Source of the DNA: Gymnopilus junonius
Taxonomy: Eukaryota > Basidiomycota > Agaricomycetes > Agaricales > Galerinaceae
Direction of reading: 5' to 3'
NCBI GenBank assembly: GCA_015501075.1
Contig: JADNYJ010000398.1
Span: 1 to 29,633 of the forward strand
Length of the DNA stretch: 29,633 nucleotides
The position numbers and the translations under genes are program-made. Of this stretch, positions 8,201-17,633 are shown piece by piece. The notes under the pieces were generated by a model. That model ran no database searches. It was not told the DNA's origin and was given only the letters and a program-made list of their open reading frames with translations. The stretch's first letter is position 1. Every line of letters begins with the position of its first letter.

Positions 8201-8740
8201 TCAAACCAATATGAGCCCGAGTTTGGCAGCAAAGTGCTTGACCTTGGGCAAAGGAAGGGCCTTGGTGAAGGCATCGGTGAAGGCATCGGTGACCATTTCA
8301 TCCGTGGGGCAATAAATGAGTTGAAGTGAGCTGTTTTCGATGATCCAATGAATAAAATGGAATCGAATGTCAATATGCTTGGTTTGTGCATGGTACTGGT
8401 GATCCTTCATGAGAGCAATCATGGATTGGTTGTCAGAGAAAAGGGTGGTGGGTGTGAGAGTAGTATCAAAGAGCTGGGAGATAAGAGAACGAAGCCATAA
8501 GGCTTCTTTTGAGGCATAGGTGATGGTGACATATTTACTCTCCATCATGGAGAGCAAGATAATCTCCTGCCATTTAGTAGACCATGAAACAGTGCCACCA
8601 TGAAGAATGAATGTGTACCCAGAGATGGTGTGCCAATCCTCGGCCATAGAACCATCTGCATCAGCATAACCCATCAACTCTTTGGCACTCCCACCAAAAG
8701 TCAACCACAAGTCCCTCATGCCCTTCAGGTAGCAAAAAGT
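8201..8740 (-). pseudogene. Ty1/copia polyprotein C-terminus (RNase H region)
   Basis: Minus-strand frame: YLKGMRDLWLTFGG, DADGS, HTISGY, TVSWSTKWQEI, SKYVTITYASKEALWLRSL, FSDNQSMIAL, HAQTKHIDIRFHFI, IYCPTDEM, then AFTKALPLPKVKHF and a stop at 8203-8201. This is the conserved RNase H segment of Copia pol. The acidic residues of the active site are partly kept (Asp of YADAD, Asp of SDNQS). A 12-bp tandem duplication (8264-8275 and 8276-8287) adds four residues, giving TDAFTDAF where relatives have one copy. Upstream of about 8740 the homology stops; an in-frame TGA stands just before the TFCYLKG stretch, where relatives have Arg. The rest of pol is missing. Confidence 0.85.
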
Positions 8741-8982
8741 TCACTTAATGGTGATAGGGTACCTACACGGTTACCCATGAATTTCGCAATTTTACTATAT
8801 TTGTGCACTAAATATATCATTAATGATCCCAGGTAACACACCTAATACAAGGGTATTAAGAGTAGGTGGTATGACCTCATACTGGCCAACTAAAGATGGA
8901 GTGTCTATTATGAAACTACTATCAATAGCACAATGGTAGTAACTGAGTAACGACAAGCAGAGAAAGTGAAATAATCCATATC

Positions 8983-9214
8983 TGATAGGAAATCTATTAA
9001 TAACACTTACACCTATGATAGTTATACTACTTGCTGAGCTATTGCACAGCTTGTGCTAATTCAATAGACACATATATAGTATCAATAGGTTGATATTAAA
9101 CTGTAGATTGCATATATATACTCAGAGTTAAAGAGAATAATAAACTGCAAGCACAGAGTTATGAGAAATGGTTGTTTGATAGAAAATCTATAAATAACAC
9201 TCACACCTATGATA
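8983..9214. repeat. Pair of 38-bp direct repeats
   Basis: 8983-9020 and 9177-9214 share TGATAG.AAATCTAT.AAT followed by AACACT.ACACCTATGATA with three mismatches; the spacing is 194 bp. Possible remnant of a duplicated unit or LTR fragment. Confidence 0.6.
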
Positions 9215-9409
9215 CTTTAGAGACTCATCCAAATGCCTGGATCTGCATCCATCAATTGCAGGTCTCTTTTGGCTACTAAAAACACTTTATCTGCTTTGTA
9301 ATTATATCTAGAAACCAAATATTCTATTATTTTCTAGAAATTTCTGAAGATAAGCATGCAAATAATAGAATACATATCTGATAGACAGATATTGAGGCTT
9401 TACTGCTTT

Positions 9410-9550
9410 CAGATTGATAAAAGATAGGATAAGAGATAAGATTTAGATATTAGATTAGATTAAGAGATTAGATTTAGATTAAGATAAGATTAAGAGATTA
9501 GATTTAGATAAGATAGATAGATAAGATTAGATATAGATAAAATTGAATAA
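9410..9550 (+). repeat. Degenerate AGATTA/GATAAGAT simple repeat
   Basis: About 140 bp made almost wholly of the words AGATTA, GATTTAGA, GATAAG and TAGATAGATA. Confidence 0.8.
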
Positions 9551-9674
9551 TAAGCCTATAAAATATAAGTAAATATGTTATCAGGAGGGTCCCTCCAGGT
9601 TAAGTAATGGTATAGAAATTTACCAAGCTAATAGAGGCTAAGAAGAGGCAGACTGAAGTAATATATTAGTGAGG

Positions 9675-9780
9675 ACCCATACCTTAAATCTATATCTACA
9701 AAAACCTATACCTTAAATTTATATTCATAAAGACCTGTCCCTGTATATACATCTACAAATACCTATACCTGCATTTGAGA
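9675..9780 (+). repeat. Tandem repeat of about 29 bp, 3.5 copies
   Basis: Units at 9675-9703, 9704-9732, 9733-9760 and a partial from 9761, each starting ACC(C/T)(A/G)T and containing (CTTAAAT or CTGTATAT) then AT(C/T)TACAAA-like ends. Diverged copies; no coding frame. Confidence 0.65.
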
Positions 9781-9829
9781 TCTTTACTAAGTATATTCAG
9801 CTTTTACTAAAATCTGGTTTAATAGATCA

Positions 9830-11846
9830 GCATATCTATATTTAATCTATCTCTACTATTGATAGCTGATCAGCAATTAAATGAGTCTTTATACCTATAA
9901 TAATTGAATAAAAGGCTCTGATGGACAACATATTCTTCATCAAATTTGTCAATGACCTTATACCCAATTTCACTATACCAGATTGCTCTGCTTTTTTCCT
10001 AAAACACCTGGTACAAGAGGTCACTTTTTGGGGAGAAAAGTTCAAGGAGTTCATCAAAGATCAGCAATCTGGAGTTCACATGCCCAAGATAAAATCTATA
10101 CATTTCATACTACTACTCCAAGGCATCATTCATTCTTTACCAATAAACATGTCTTCAAGCACTTCAGGCTACCACCTTCTGGAACCTCTAGGGCTATTTA
10201 AAAGTAATGGTTTGAGGCAAAGTAACTTTTAATAAAATTGTTGCCAAAATTCAATATATATTGTCATACCTGTATCATCATCTTCAGATATACTATCATC
10301 AGTGGCCTGTGATTCAGGCTGAAATGCTATAGTGTAAGCAACTAAGTTTTGGAGAAAAGTAGGATAAGATACAATGCCATTTTACCTGCTTTGCCAAGAG
10401 GACTCAAGTTTTTCCCATCTAAACCAGGGGCCAATGTCAAAATCTCAGGGTCAACAGAGTCATTTGCACCTGAGGAATTAGACAAAGTTCAAAAATAAAA
10501 GTGTTTCAACTTATGTGCATCTATTTCTATAGCATCATTTTGTACATCAGGCAACTGATATGCCAAAGTGAATCACCAGGTTCAGAAGGGTCTATAGGAG
10601 GACATGAATGTGATTGAGCCACAGCAGGATCAACAATGTCTCCTTCTGCTGCTGAGGCAAAGGTACCATTCAAGCAATTTGCAAGTGACTGAGCAAAAGA
10701 GGACTGCATGTCCAAATCATCATCAGATTCTGCATCATCAGGCTGGGGATTGCCCATGACCACATCTTCATTAACTGGCAATTCCTCTGACTCCCCACCC
10801 AAGGGTAGAGGGACTGTCAAGGCTCAGTGACTCTAAACCTTGCATAGACTCATCAAAAGTGCCATTCAAGCTATCAACATCTGACAGGCTAGGAGATGCA
10901 TTACTTCTCCCAGGCTCTGCATCATCTCCAGGCTTGCTTCTGATCATATCTTCATTTGCCATAGATGATAAGTCAGCAGCAGGGTCAAGGGACTTATTTG
11001 TACCACCTTGGGATAAAAGGTGCAAAGGAGAAACAGGAGACAAATCTTCATTGATAACAAAAGGTAGATGTCTGAGAAAGGGCATAGATAGAATGTAGGA
11101 AAAGAAACTTACTATGATAAAATGAGGAACATATACCTTGATCAGCTGTAAAAGATGCCCTTTCTACCTCTTCCCATAGAATCACTTGAACAAGTTCAGA
11201 GAGGACCTCACACAGAGTAACTGTACCCTTGGACAAGATAAAGACCACATCCAGAATTGTATCTTTGACTCTCAAATGGAGAGGAGATTTCTGAGGCCTG
11301 ATTTTAGCAGTGGATTTGAGAACTGTGCACTGATGAAATAAAAGTCTGATGATTTGCTTCAGCAAAACAAGATACATGGGGGTCAAAAGCAATGCAGTTT
11401 GCAAAGCTGATCATAGCATAACAGGGTTGTCCACTCTGGTGAAGTATGTACGAGTAGAAGTGTCTTCAGAGCAACCATTGCTCATTGAATCATTCTCAAT
11501 GTGAAGTCTGCAGAGGTCAGGAAGGGAGTAGCAAATGGCCCAAGTAATCAAAACTTACAGGTATTTGACTTTGTGCATGTCACATGGAAGATATGGTACT
11601 TGTCCTTCTGTAAACACAATATTTTTCATTGCATTGATATGAAGAGCAGCATGTAGGAAGTTGTTTTGAATTCAGTCATAGTTGCTCTTTTGATTACTTC
11701 TATTCACCATGTACAACAGATACTGGAGAGAATTAGTGGACTTCAGGGTCTGTATTGTGTCATTGAGCACTGTGAAATTCAACATGATTGTTCAGAAAGC
11801 AAAAAGAGGTTTAAACCAGTTGATGACATCAACCCAACCCTAAAAT
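9830..11846 (-). pseudogene. Decayed multi-exon gene of an unidentified family
   Basis: From 11846 the minus strand reads GWVDVINWFKPLFAF, a TGA, MLNFTVLNDTIQTLKS, LLYMVNRSNQKSNYD, another TGA, then LHAALHINAMKNIVFTEGQ and LPCDMHKVKYL. A 51-bp intron (GTAAGT at 11558 to CAG at 11508) joins to LHIENDSMSNGCSEDTSTR. After a further TGA it continues SALQTALLLTPMYLVLLK and DTILDVVFILSKGTVTLCEVL to about 11135. Next come Ser/Asp/Glu-rich stretches in two frames (11085-10527), small exon-like pieces bounded by GT..AG near 10,460-10,270, and a block near 10,080-9,830 containing NSRLLIFDELLELFSPKSD. The introns and spread-out breaks indicate a real gene long dead. I do not recognise the family. Confidence 0.4.
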
Positions 11847-12049
11847 GAGGTCTTATCAATCCCCCTGTGATTTCCTTTGCAACACAAAGTTGCCTTTCTT
11901 GATATTGAATTTGACCTCATGGAGATGGTCACATTTGAGAAGAAGCTGAAATGTGCATTGAATCATCTTCAATCATGGCTGCCATAAGAATCAGTCCCTA
12001 TGATCTTGAGTTTAGTATACTAATTATCTTCCTGCTTTTTCTACAGAGG

Positions 12050-12330
12050 AGTACAAAAGCAGGAAGGTGTTCATAAAGGCAGCTCGAAAATTTGCTTGTG
12101 TAAAGGCAAGGATTTCATTAAAGAGATTTCTAACAGGAGTCAGTCAATGCTAACAGGGTGGTAGACAGCAATGAAAACCCTTACAGTTCTATAAGAGCTT
12201 CAAGTTGAGCCCAACTGCTGGGGCAAACAGTACTGCCACCACATGTAAGGATTGTCAGGGTCTTAGCTTTTGCACTAGTGAGCAGTTTCTTGAATTTTGC
12301 ATTGAAAATTGTACTAAATACCTATCCTTC
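12050..12330 (-). pseudogene. Small coding remnant, unidentified
   Basis: Minus strand: NFKKLLTSAKAKTLTILTCGG, QLEALIEL, then after stops and one frame change NEILAFTQANFRAAFMNTFLLLYSSVE. It may be the upstream part of the decayed gene at 9.8-11.8 kb or a separate remnant; it faintly resembles C-terminal regions of mushroom hypothetical proteins with a conserved TCGG segment. Confidence 0.3.
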
Positions 12331-12498
12331 ATGTTAATAGAGTATAAATAATATAATTTAACACACCACTGCCAAGCAAGAGAGGTGCATCAAGATGCAG
12401 AATGTTTCTTCCACCATCTTTAACACTGCTGATTTGCTCAATGGATTAAGCCTCTTATCTGAAGTTGATGCTATCATCTTCAGCCATGCACCCCCATT

Positions 12499-12579
12499 AG
12501 TGATGTGCAGGCTCAGGCTCAAAGCCCAAAGCCAGCCCAAGCTAGCCCTTAAAAGCCAAGCCAAGCCTGAGCCATCACT
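12499..12579. repeat. 81-bp inverted-repeat unit with hAT-like AGTGATG ends
   Basis: Starts AGTGATGTGCAGGCTCAGGCT and ends with the complement of AGTGATGGCTCAGGCTTGGC. Between them the words AAGCC and GCCCAAGC recur. It may be a tiny MITE or the fused ends of a deleted hAT element. I could not find an 8-bp target duplication. Confidence 0.4.
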
Positions 12580-12819
12580 TGGGCTTCCACTCATCTATCA
12601 GAAGTTGGCTAGGTGCTTTCAAATGTTCTGAAAAAGGACAAGAGCAGGGTTGGAGAAATGGAAGACAAAGAAAATGAAATAAGTCAGCCATCATTTGAGT
12701 TACTCAGGTTTCTCATTGAAAGACCCTACTTGGGATTGGTCTAGCCTCAGAACCTTGGAACCAGAAGATTGGGCTGACAAGTACAGATATGAGATATACA
12801 TAAGGGCTTTCAAGCCTGC

Positions 12820-13223
12820 CTATTGCTAGAGAACCAATATGCTGAAGGCACAACTGCATTCTGTACTTCTTGTAATGCCCCTGTCTCTTTTGATATGACC
12901 TGATGATGAACAAAAATTACTATGCTATCTCCATAACATTCCAAGCAAGGAGGATGACCACAGCAAGACAAGTTCCACTATCAGTGCTGCCACCTCTACT
13001 TTTACACATGGGCATAATAATTTAGGAAGTAAAGCCACAATGACAGGGAACTATAAGGGACTCATGATTACATTTCTTGGGTCTTCCAAGTTTGACTTTG
13101 CCATGTACTGCTTTATCTATGGTAGGCCATGGTTCATCAAAAGAAGTAAGCTTTATCCATGGTTCAAAGAGGCCACTATATTTTTATATGAAAAGAAGAT
13201 ACATGTGGTACCAGCAAATCTCT
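12820..13223 (+). pseudogene. Plus-strand coding remnant with a CxxC motif, unidentified
   Basis: One frame reads LLLENQYAEGTTAFCTSCNAP with SFDMT, a zinc-ribbon-like CxxC. After a frame change it continues DDEQKLLCYLHNIPSKEDDH, MTGNYKGLMITFLGSSKF, YPWFKEATIFLYEKK and ends HVVPANL at a GTAAGT donor at 13224. An acceptor TTTAG at 13290 gives a 67-bp intron. Coding character and splice sites agree, but the family is not recognised. Confidence 0.35.
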
Positions 13224-13299
13224 GTAAGTATCATTCTTTTTCCAGAATTGAGCTAAATATTTTTCCAGTACTGAACATGACCCTCTTTAGCAACCCAGA

Positions 13300-13990
13300 C
13301 AATATGCTGTTAATATGCAATGGGACTTGGGCATTCTTTCTATTATTCTGTTAGTCTCATTTGACCTGACATAAACTGTTCAACAAGGCTAATCTCTTAT
13401 TCAAGTCATTTATATTGGCCAGATTGCTTTAGCCCAGCAGGTTGAGGGAGCTCTCTTTCCATAAGTCATTTTTCCAATCTTTGCTTTGATTGGTACTGAG
13501 TGGTGCTTCGTAGGTGGATGCTGTCATTTTGTTAATTTTGTGTAAGTCCTTAAGGTCAGATCTATCTCTTCATTTTGAACTCCATGCTTTTCCTTTGCAG
13601 GGATATCACATCTTTCTTAACCTTAGACAATTCAGGACAGAGGCCAGGATTGCTAATATACATTCCATTAGATCAATAACACAGACAAATCCTAGTACAT
13701 GACCACACTGGCAGCTGCATATCATATCTACTTTTGAGAAGTTCAAATCCCATACTAGATACATAGTAAGCTTTCATATAATTAAATGAGCACATGTGAC
13801 ACTACCCAGGCATGACATATGCTCACCAATAGTTCCAAACAAATGATGAAAGATGCCACAGCTTCAATTGTCATATAAGATGATGTTAAGAAGTTATGGC
13901 TTGATACCAGTAATATATAAACATGACCTCTTGCTTTTGGCCCTGCAAGACATGTCCACAAATTAAGAGACACACTATTTGCATCTATTT
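13300..13990. other. No gene recognised
   Basis: Only short frames on both strands (for example minus 14048-13782), none with a recognisable motif. Low CpG throughout. Confidence 0.3.
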
Positions 13991-13996
13991 GTTGAC

Positions 13997-14422
13997 ATGA
14001 GCGACAACAGACCTGCATTTTCCACAACCCCAACTTGATTGTTAACAACCATGCTCAAAAGACAATATGTCACCAATGACTTCAATGATGAGGAACCTCA
14101 GATCTCTCAGGCCTTGTCCAAGCATGCAAGGATGGATGACAGCAGTGATGTGGAAGTTCCTCCCACTCAGGAGCATTCTCAGCAAAATAGCAGAGGCAAA
14201 GCCAAGGGTAAAGCCAAGGCTGTTGAGTCCAATGGGGAGCAAGTTAGCGAAGAGGAGGACAGCATAGAGATGAATCCTGATGTCAAGCAGGAGTATGACG
14301 AAGAGGAGTTCAAGAGATTGCATGGAGAAAAGCTAGAAGCTTACCTGCAGAACAAATGCAAAGACCAAGAGGGCCAGGAGATCTTCGATTTATTGGGAAA
14401 CAAGCGGAGGGCAAAAAATTGA
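13997..14422 (+). pseudogene. Small acidic/basic protein gene, nearly open, unidentified
   Basis: The ATG at 13997 starts MSDNRPAFSTTPT. One TGA at 14036-14038 interrupts, then the same frame stays open to 14422: LLTTMLKRQYVTNDFNDEE, a basic patch GKAKGKAKA, the acidic run EQVSEEEDSIEMN, and a helical end EEFKRLHGEKLEAYLQNKC with LLGNKRRAKN. An AATAAA lies at 14543-14548. If translation starts instead at the ATG at 14051 (MLKRQ) the product is intact, about 123 residues. The charged, low-complexity make-up suggests a nuclear or nucleic-acid-associated protein, but this is inference. It is the best preserved frame in the interior. Confidence 0.45.
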
Positions 14423-14671
14423 GGAGTTACCCAAGAGAATGGATACTGTGGGTGAGATCTTGATTTGGTGTGACTAGTGGGTGTGCAGCCTTATGAAAGT
14501 GGAAGGGGGATTGTACGACCTGTGTCAAGGTTCACGCCATCAAATAAATGTATCTGAGTGTACAAATGCATGGAACTCAATCGTTAGTCTTTCTCAGGAG
14601 TTGTGTTGCCATCTGTAAATGGAAGCTAGGGAGACAAGGGTCATCCACAATATTAAGCCAAAAGGGCTATC

Positions 14672-15041
14672 TCAATAACACCAATTAGACATGGGGTCAT
14701 GGTCAACAACCTTTGCTTGGCCTATTTCAAAAGAAAACTTCATGGAAGGGTCCTCACAGGGAACAGGGAAAAGTGAGATTCTGCCACTCTCCAGAAGCGG
14801 CTGCACATGGTTTATACAGTGACAGTTTTGCAGCTTGATCCCATCATCGGCCTGTCCTCTTCTAAGGTTAAGTACAGGTAGATGGAAGGTGTTCTGCCTG
14901 TGCAGGTTCCCATCTGCCAAATTGACTATTTTTGATGGCAAAATAGCATGAATTTGGGTGGACCTCACAAAGTAATTCCAATGGGGCATGCCCAATTGGA
15001 CACTATCTGGCCAGAGCAATTTGTTCAGAATCAATCTCACT
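14672..15041 (-). pseudogene. Open minus-strand exon, unidentified
   Basis: A 122-codon frame without stops: LILNKLLWPDSVQLGMPHWN, HAILPSKIVNLADGNLHRQN, FHLPVLNLRRG, CINHVQPLLESGRISLFPV, ending VVDHDPMSNWCY. A TTGTAG acceptor precedes it at about 15042, so it looks like the last exon of a gene whose upstream exons are not recognisable. The opposite strand has stops in the best competing frame. No family identified. Confidence 0.35.
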
Positions 15042-15519
15042 ACAATCTTTTGCAGCTAGATATTTTTAAAACCCAAATCTAATGATGACCCATGGGAAAT
15101 ACTCTGCTTGAAGCCATTTCCCTGCCAAAATCTCATGTGATGTCAACCAGGACACCTGCAGTCTACCTTAGTTTGAATTGTCAACCTGCTTACCAAATAT
15201 CTGCATACCACTTCAGTATGAAAAGGACCTGCCAGCTTCCAACCAGCAGCACTGCTTAGGCAATGGCATGGGTAACCGCCAGTGTAGTATTACCATCTGT
15301 ATCACCCTTATCTGAATCAGCCACAGAATTATTACCCTTATTACTATATATATGCAATAAAGTAATTTGGCAGCATAACTGTCATCCAATAATCAATTGG
15401 AACCTTGACTTGATGGGCCACAGAGGGGATTTTTTTAGGTGATGGAAGCTTGCGGGGTTGCATAAGGTTCATCTCTCATTAGATTGCCAATATGCCCGCA
15501 AGAGCAGCAAACCCAGGAG

Positions 15520-15890
15520 CAGAGATGCGGCCAAGTGGGCTAACAAAAAAGAGAATGGTTGGGGATGTAAAGAGGCAGGGATATCAGACAACCTCAGAGA
15601 TGGGATGTGGCTAGACAGGTCACATGTTGGATGGGACAGGGAGTTATTGGAGATAACCTGGGAGAAGGGACGCCACCAAGTGTGCTAATGGGAAAGGAAT
15701 TTATTGGGGACCTAATGAGACAGGGAGTTATTGGAGACAAGAACAGAAAACCTGGGAGAAGGGATGTGGCCAAGGGTGCCAATGAGAAAGGGAATTATTG
15801 GGGATCTAACAAGACAGGGACAAAAGACAGCTCAAGAGAAGATATGTGGATGAGTGTTCTAACGAAAAATATTGGGGATTTTTATTGTCT
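15520..15890 (+). repeat. Degenerate minisatellite, unit about 65-95 bp, 4-5 copies
   Basis: Recurring order GATGTGGCCAAG, GCTAATGAGAAAGG, ATTATTGGGGA, CTAA.GAGACAGGGA, then CCTGGGAGAAGGG. Copies begin near 15525, 15603, 15671, 15766 and 15842 and vary in length. Two overlapping plus frames (15458-15688 and 15607-15903) translate it, with RDVAKGANEKGNYWG-like units. The frames are probably a by-product of the repeat. Confidence 0.65.
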
Positions 15891-15899
15891 ACTATTTGT

Positions 15900-16435
15900 C
15901 TGACATAAAAATTAAGATATCTCTTAAGCTCTGGATGGGCATGGATGTTGAAATGTGAAATCAATGTGATCATGCTTCTACAAATCTAAAAAAAATTGAA
16001 CAATGACAGAAAAAAAAAGAAATGATAATCACACAGTGGTGATATTGTTCAGTGCCTGTGAACATAACTAGGAAAATTTTAGTTTATACAACAATAACCA
16101 CTATAAATCAGGGCCTTACTGATAAATCCATCCATCAGGGCAGATATAATAATGGCCTCACAAGCTTGTCTAGTAGATGTGATTAAGTCAGCTCAGTAAA
16201 GGCTGTATTTCCATGAAAAGAAATGCCTTTTGGAAGAGCTTATGATCTTGAAACAATCACATAATGATGACTAGTATGAATTTTCTGTTTCTTCTTTAGT
16301 AAGAATTTGTGGTGTTGGGCATGGTATATATGCAGGGATCAAAATTTCAGGCTGTGGATAAGAGTAAGCCATCTGCCTCAAAAGGCAGGCCAGAAACCTA
16401 CCAAATTATCAGCAAAGCTATAATGAGGGTGTAGC
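15900..16435. other. AT-rich DNA, nothing recognised
   Basis: No supported frame, no repeat longer than short A or T runs. Confidence 0.4.
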
Positions 16436-16556
16436 CAAGGGGCTGAGAGTGGAAAAATCCGAGACCTCAACTCCCCCAGCATGGTCATGGGATTGCTCTT
16501 GGGGTCCTAGTGCTATAACGGGAAGGGGCTGATGCGGCAATGATTCGCTTAGATTG
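16436..16556 (+). repeat. Left inverted repeat of the 723-bp hAT-type element
   Basis: Pairs with 17038-17158; shared blocks include ATCCGAGACCTCAACTCCCC and GGTCCTAGTGCTATAAC. Confidence 0.85.
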
Positions 16557-16619
16557 CAACGCTCACTACTCAGCCTCGCTCCGCTTTTTCTGAGCCCTTA
16601 CATCCAATGAAATTCATTT

Positions 16620-17037
16620 GTATTGTCTCAAATAAGGCTATATGTATTTATTTCACCTTCTTAGTCAGTGATGGCTATCTTGACGCTGAGGAGGCATCTG
16701 AAGCATTGGATGGCCCACACTTTCTGGCTCCATTTCGGTTGTCATCAGGTTCAATCGGATCACTGTCTGGGACCTCGTGTTTAATCCTGTAAGTTTGTGT
16801 ATTCTCTCCTGGTATCGCTGTCATCTGTCCCCAAGTATATCACAAATCTCTTGATCTGGCCTGACTTTAGCTGAAACTGAGTATACTGGGCAGGATTAGT
16901 TATAATGGATGCGACAAGCTTTGGCGGCATTGTGGATGTAGGGGAGAGATAACCATGATATGGGAAAGTGACTCTACATATTACACGATGATGAGAAGAG
17001 CAACTTGAGAGCAACACTAATAGAACGACTTTCATCT
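16620..17037 (-). pseudogene. Possible captured gene fragment inside the hAT-type element
   Basis: A minus frame reads FPYHGYLSPTSTMPP, KLVASIITNPAQYTQFQLKS and IKRFVIYLGTDDSDTRREY; after a frame change or intron a second piece reads HEVPDSDPIEPDDNRNG and SNASDASSASR. The plus strand also offers an exon-like piece (SDGYLDAEEASEALDG) between TTAG at 16669 and GTAAGT at 16790. I cannot decide which strand was coding, nor name the protein; it might be old transposase sequence. Confidence 0.3.
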
Positions 17038-17158
17038 GCGAGCCATCTAAGCGAATCATCGCCGAGTCCCTTCCTGTTATAGCACTAGGACCCCAAGAGC
17101 AATCCCATGACCATGCTGGGGGAGTTGAGGTCTCGGATTTTTCCACTCTCAGCCCCTG
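17038..17158 (-). repeat. Right inverted repeat of the 723-bp hAT-type element
   Basis: Complement of 16436-16556, ending CCACTCTCAGCCCCTG before the target duplication. Confidence 0.85.
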
Positions 17159-17159
17159 G

Positions 17160-17186
17160 GTGTAGCTGACATATGGTCAGCTACAC
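17160..17186. repeat. 11-bp perfect inverted repeat at the hAT insertion target
   Basis: GTGTAGCTGAC, loop ATATG, GTCAGCTACAC. The 8-bp target duplication lies in its left arm, so the element split a pre-existing hairpin. Confidence 0.8.
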
Positions 17187-17633
17187 TGTATGAGAAGGGT
17201 TTTGCATACAAGAACTTGGCATCCAGGATAGCAGTCATAGAGGCTAAGGCTTCCTACAGAACCATTGCTGCCAAGTGATTTCTTTAACTAGACATGTAGC
17301 AAAATTGCAGTCACTGTTAGATAAAGGTGGGGATCCATGCTCATTCTCAAGATAAAGCTTAAAAAATAGTGCTGCAATGTGATCATTGAATGGGTCTTCT
17401 GTTTCATATCCACTTTATTTGACAGAGTGTGAGAGTCAGGCTGTGGATGCTACAGGTCTAAAAGTACATTCAATAATGATAAATAAAGATATATGTCATG
17501 CATGCACAGACAAAGTTGGATAGAAGAATGTTACAAATGTTATGCTGAATCTTCACTATCATGTTTTTCATCCTTGCCTTTGGTATTGATGTATTCATCA
17601 GATAGATCATACAGTTTCAAACCTAAATGAAGT

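Larger units (their letters stand above)
8087..8740 (-). mobile_element. Ty1/copia retrotransposon, 3' end remnant
   Basis: Contains the RNase H end, a polypurine tract overlapping the stop (minus 8205-8194, TTTGAGGGGGAG) and the start of a 3' LTR at 8193 (TGTTGGAATTTGG). The LTR is cut at 8088 by Tc1 element 1; its remainder should continue from 6650 leftwards. No 5' half is present in the window. Confidence 0.8.
8741..9670. other. AT-rich DNA without a supported gene
   Basis: No coding frame is convincing. It holds a 38-bp direct repeat and a purine-rich simple-sequence tract, listed separately. Confidence 0.45.
16436..17158. mobile_element. hAT-type non-autonomous element with about 120-bp inverted repeats
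   Basis: 723 bp, flanked by the 8-bp duplication GGTGTAGC (16428-16435 and 17159-17166). The left end is CAAGGGGCTGAGAGTGG; the right end complemented is CAGGGGCTGAGAGTGG. The inverted repeats extend to about 16556 and 17038, nearly identical over the first 100 bases; one mismatch is ACGG against ACAG, a CpG change. The interior has exon-like sequence on both strands. CpG is clearly more frequent than in the flanks, and the ends are well kept, so the insertion is probably young. No transposase. Confidence 0.85.

Noticed and set aside
9675..9780. CRISPR-like array
   Set aside because: The units are directly adjacent and diverged with no unique spacers; the genome is fungal.
15594..15782. Minus-strand 62-codon Pro/Ser/Thr-rich frame
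   Set aside because: By-product of the minisatellite repeat.
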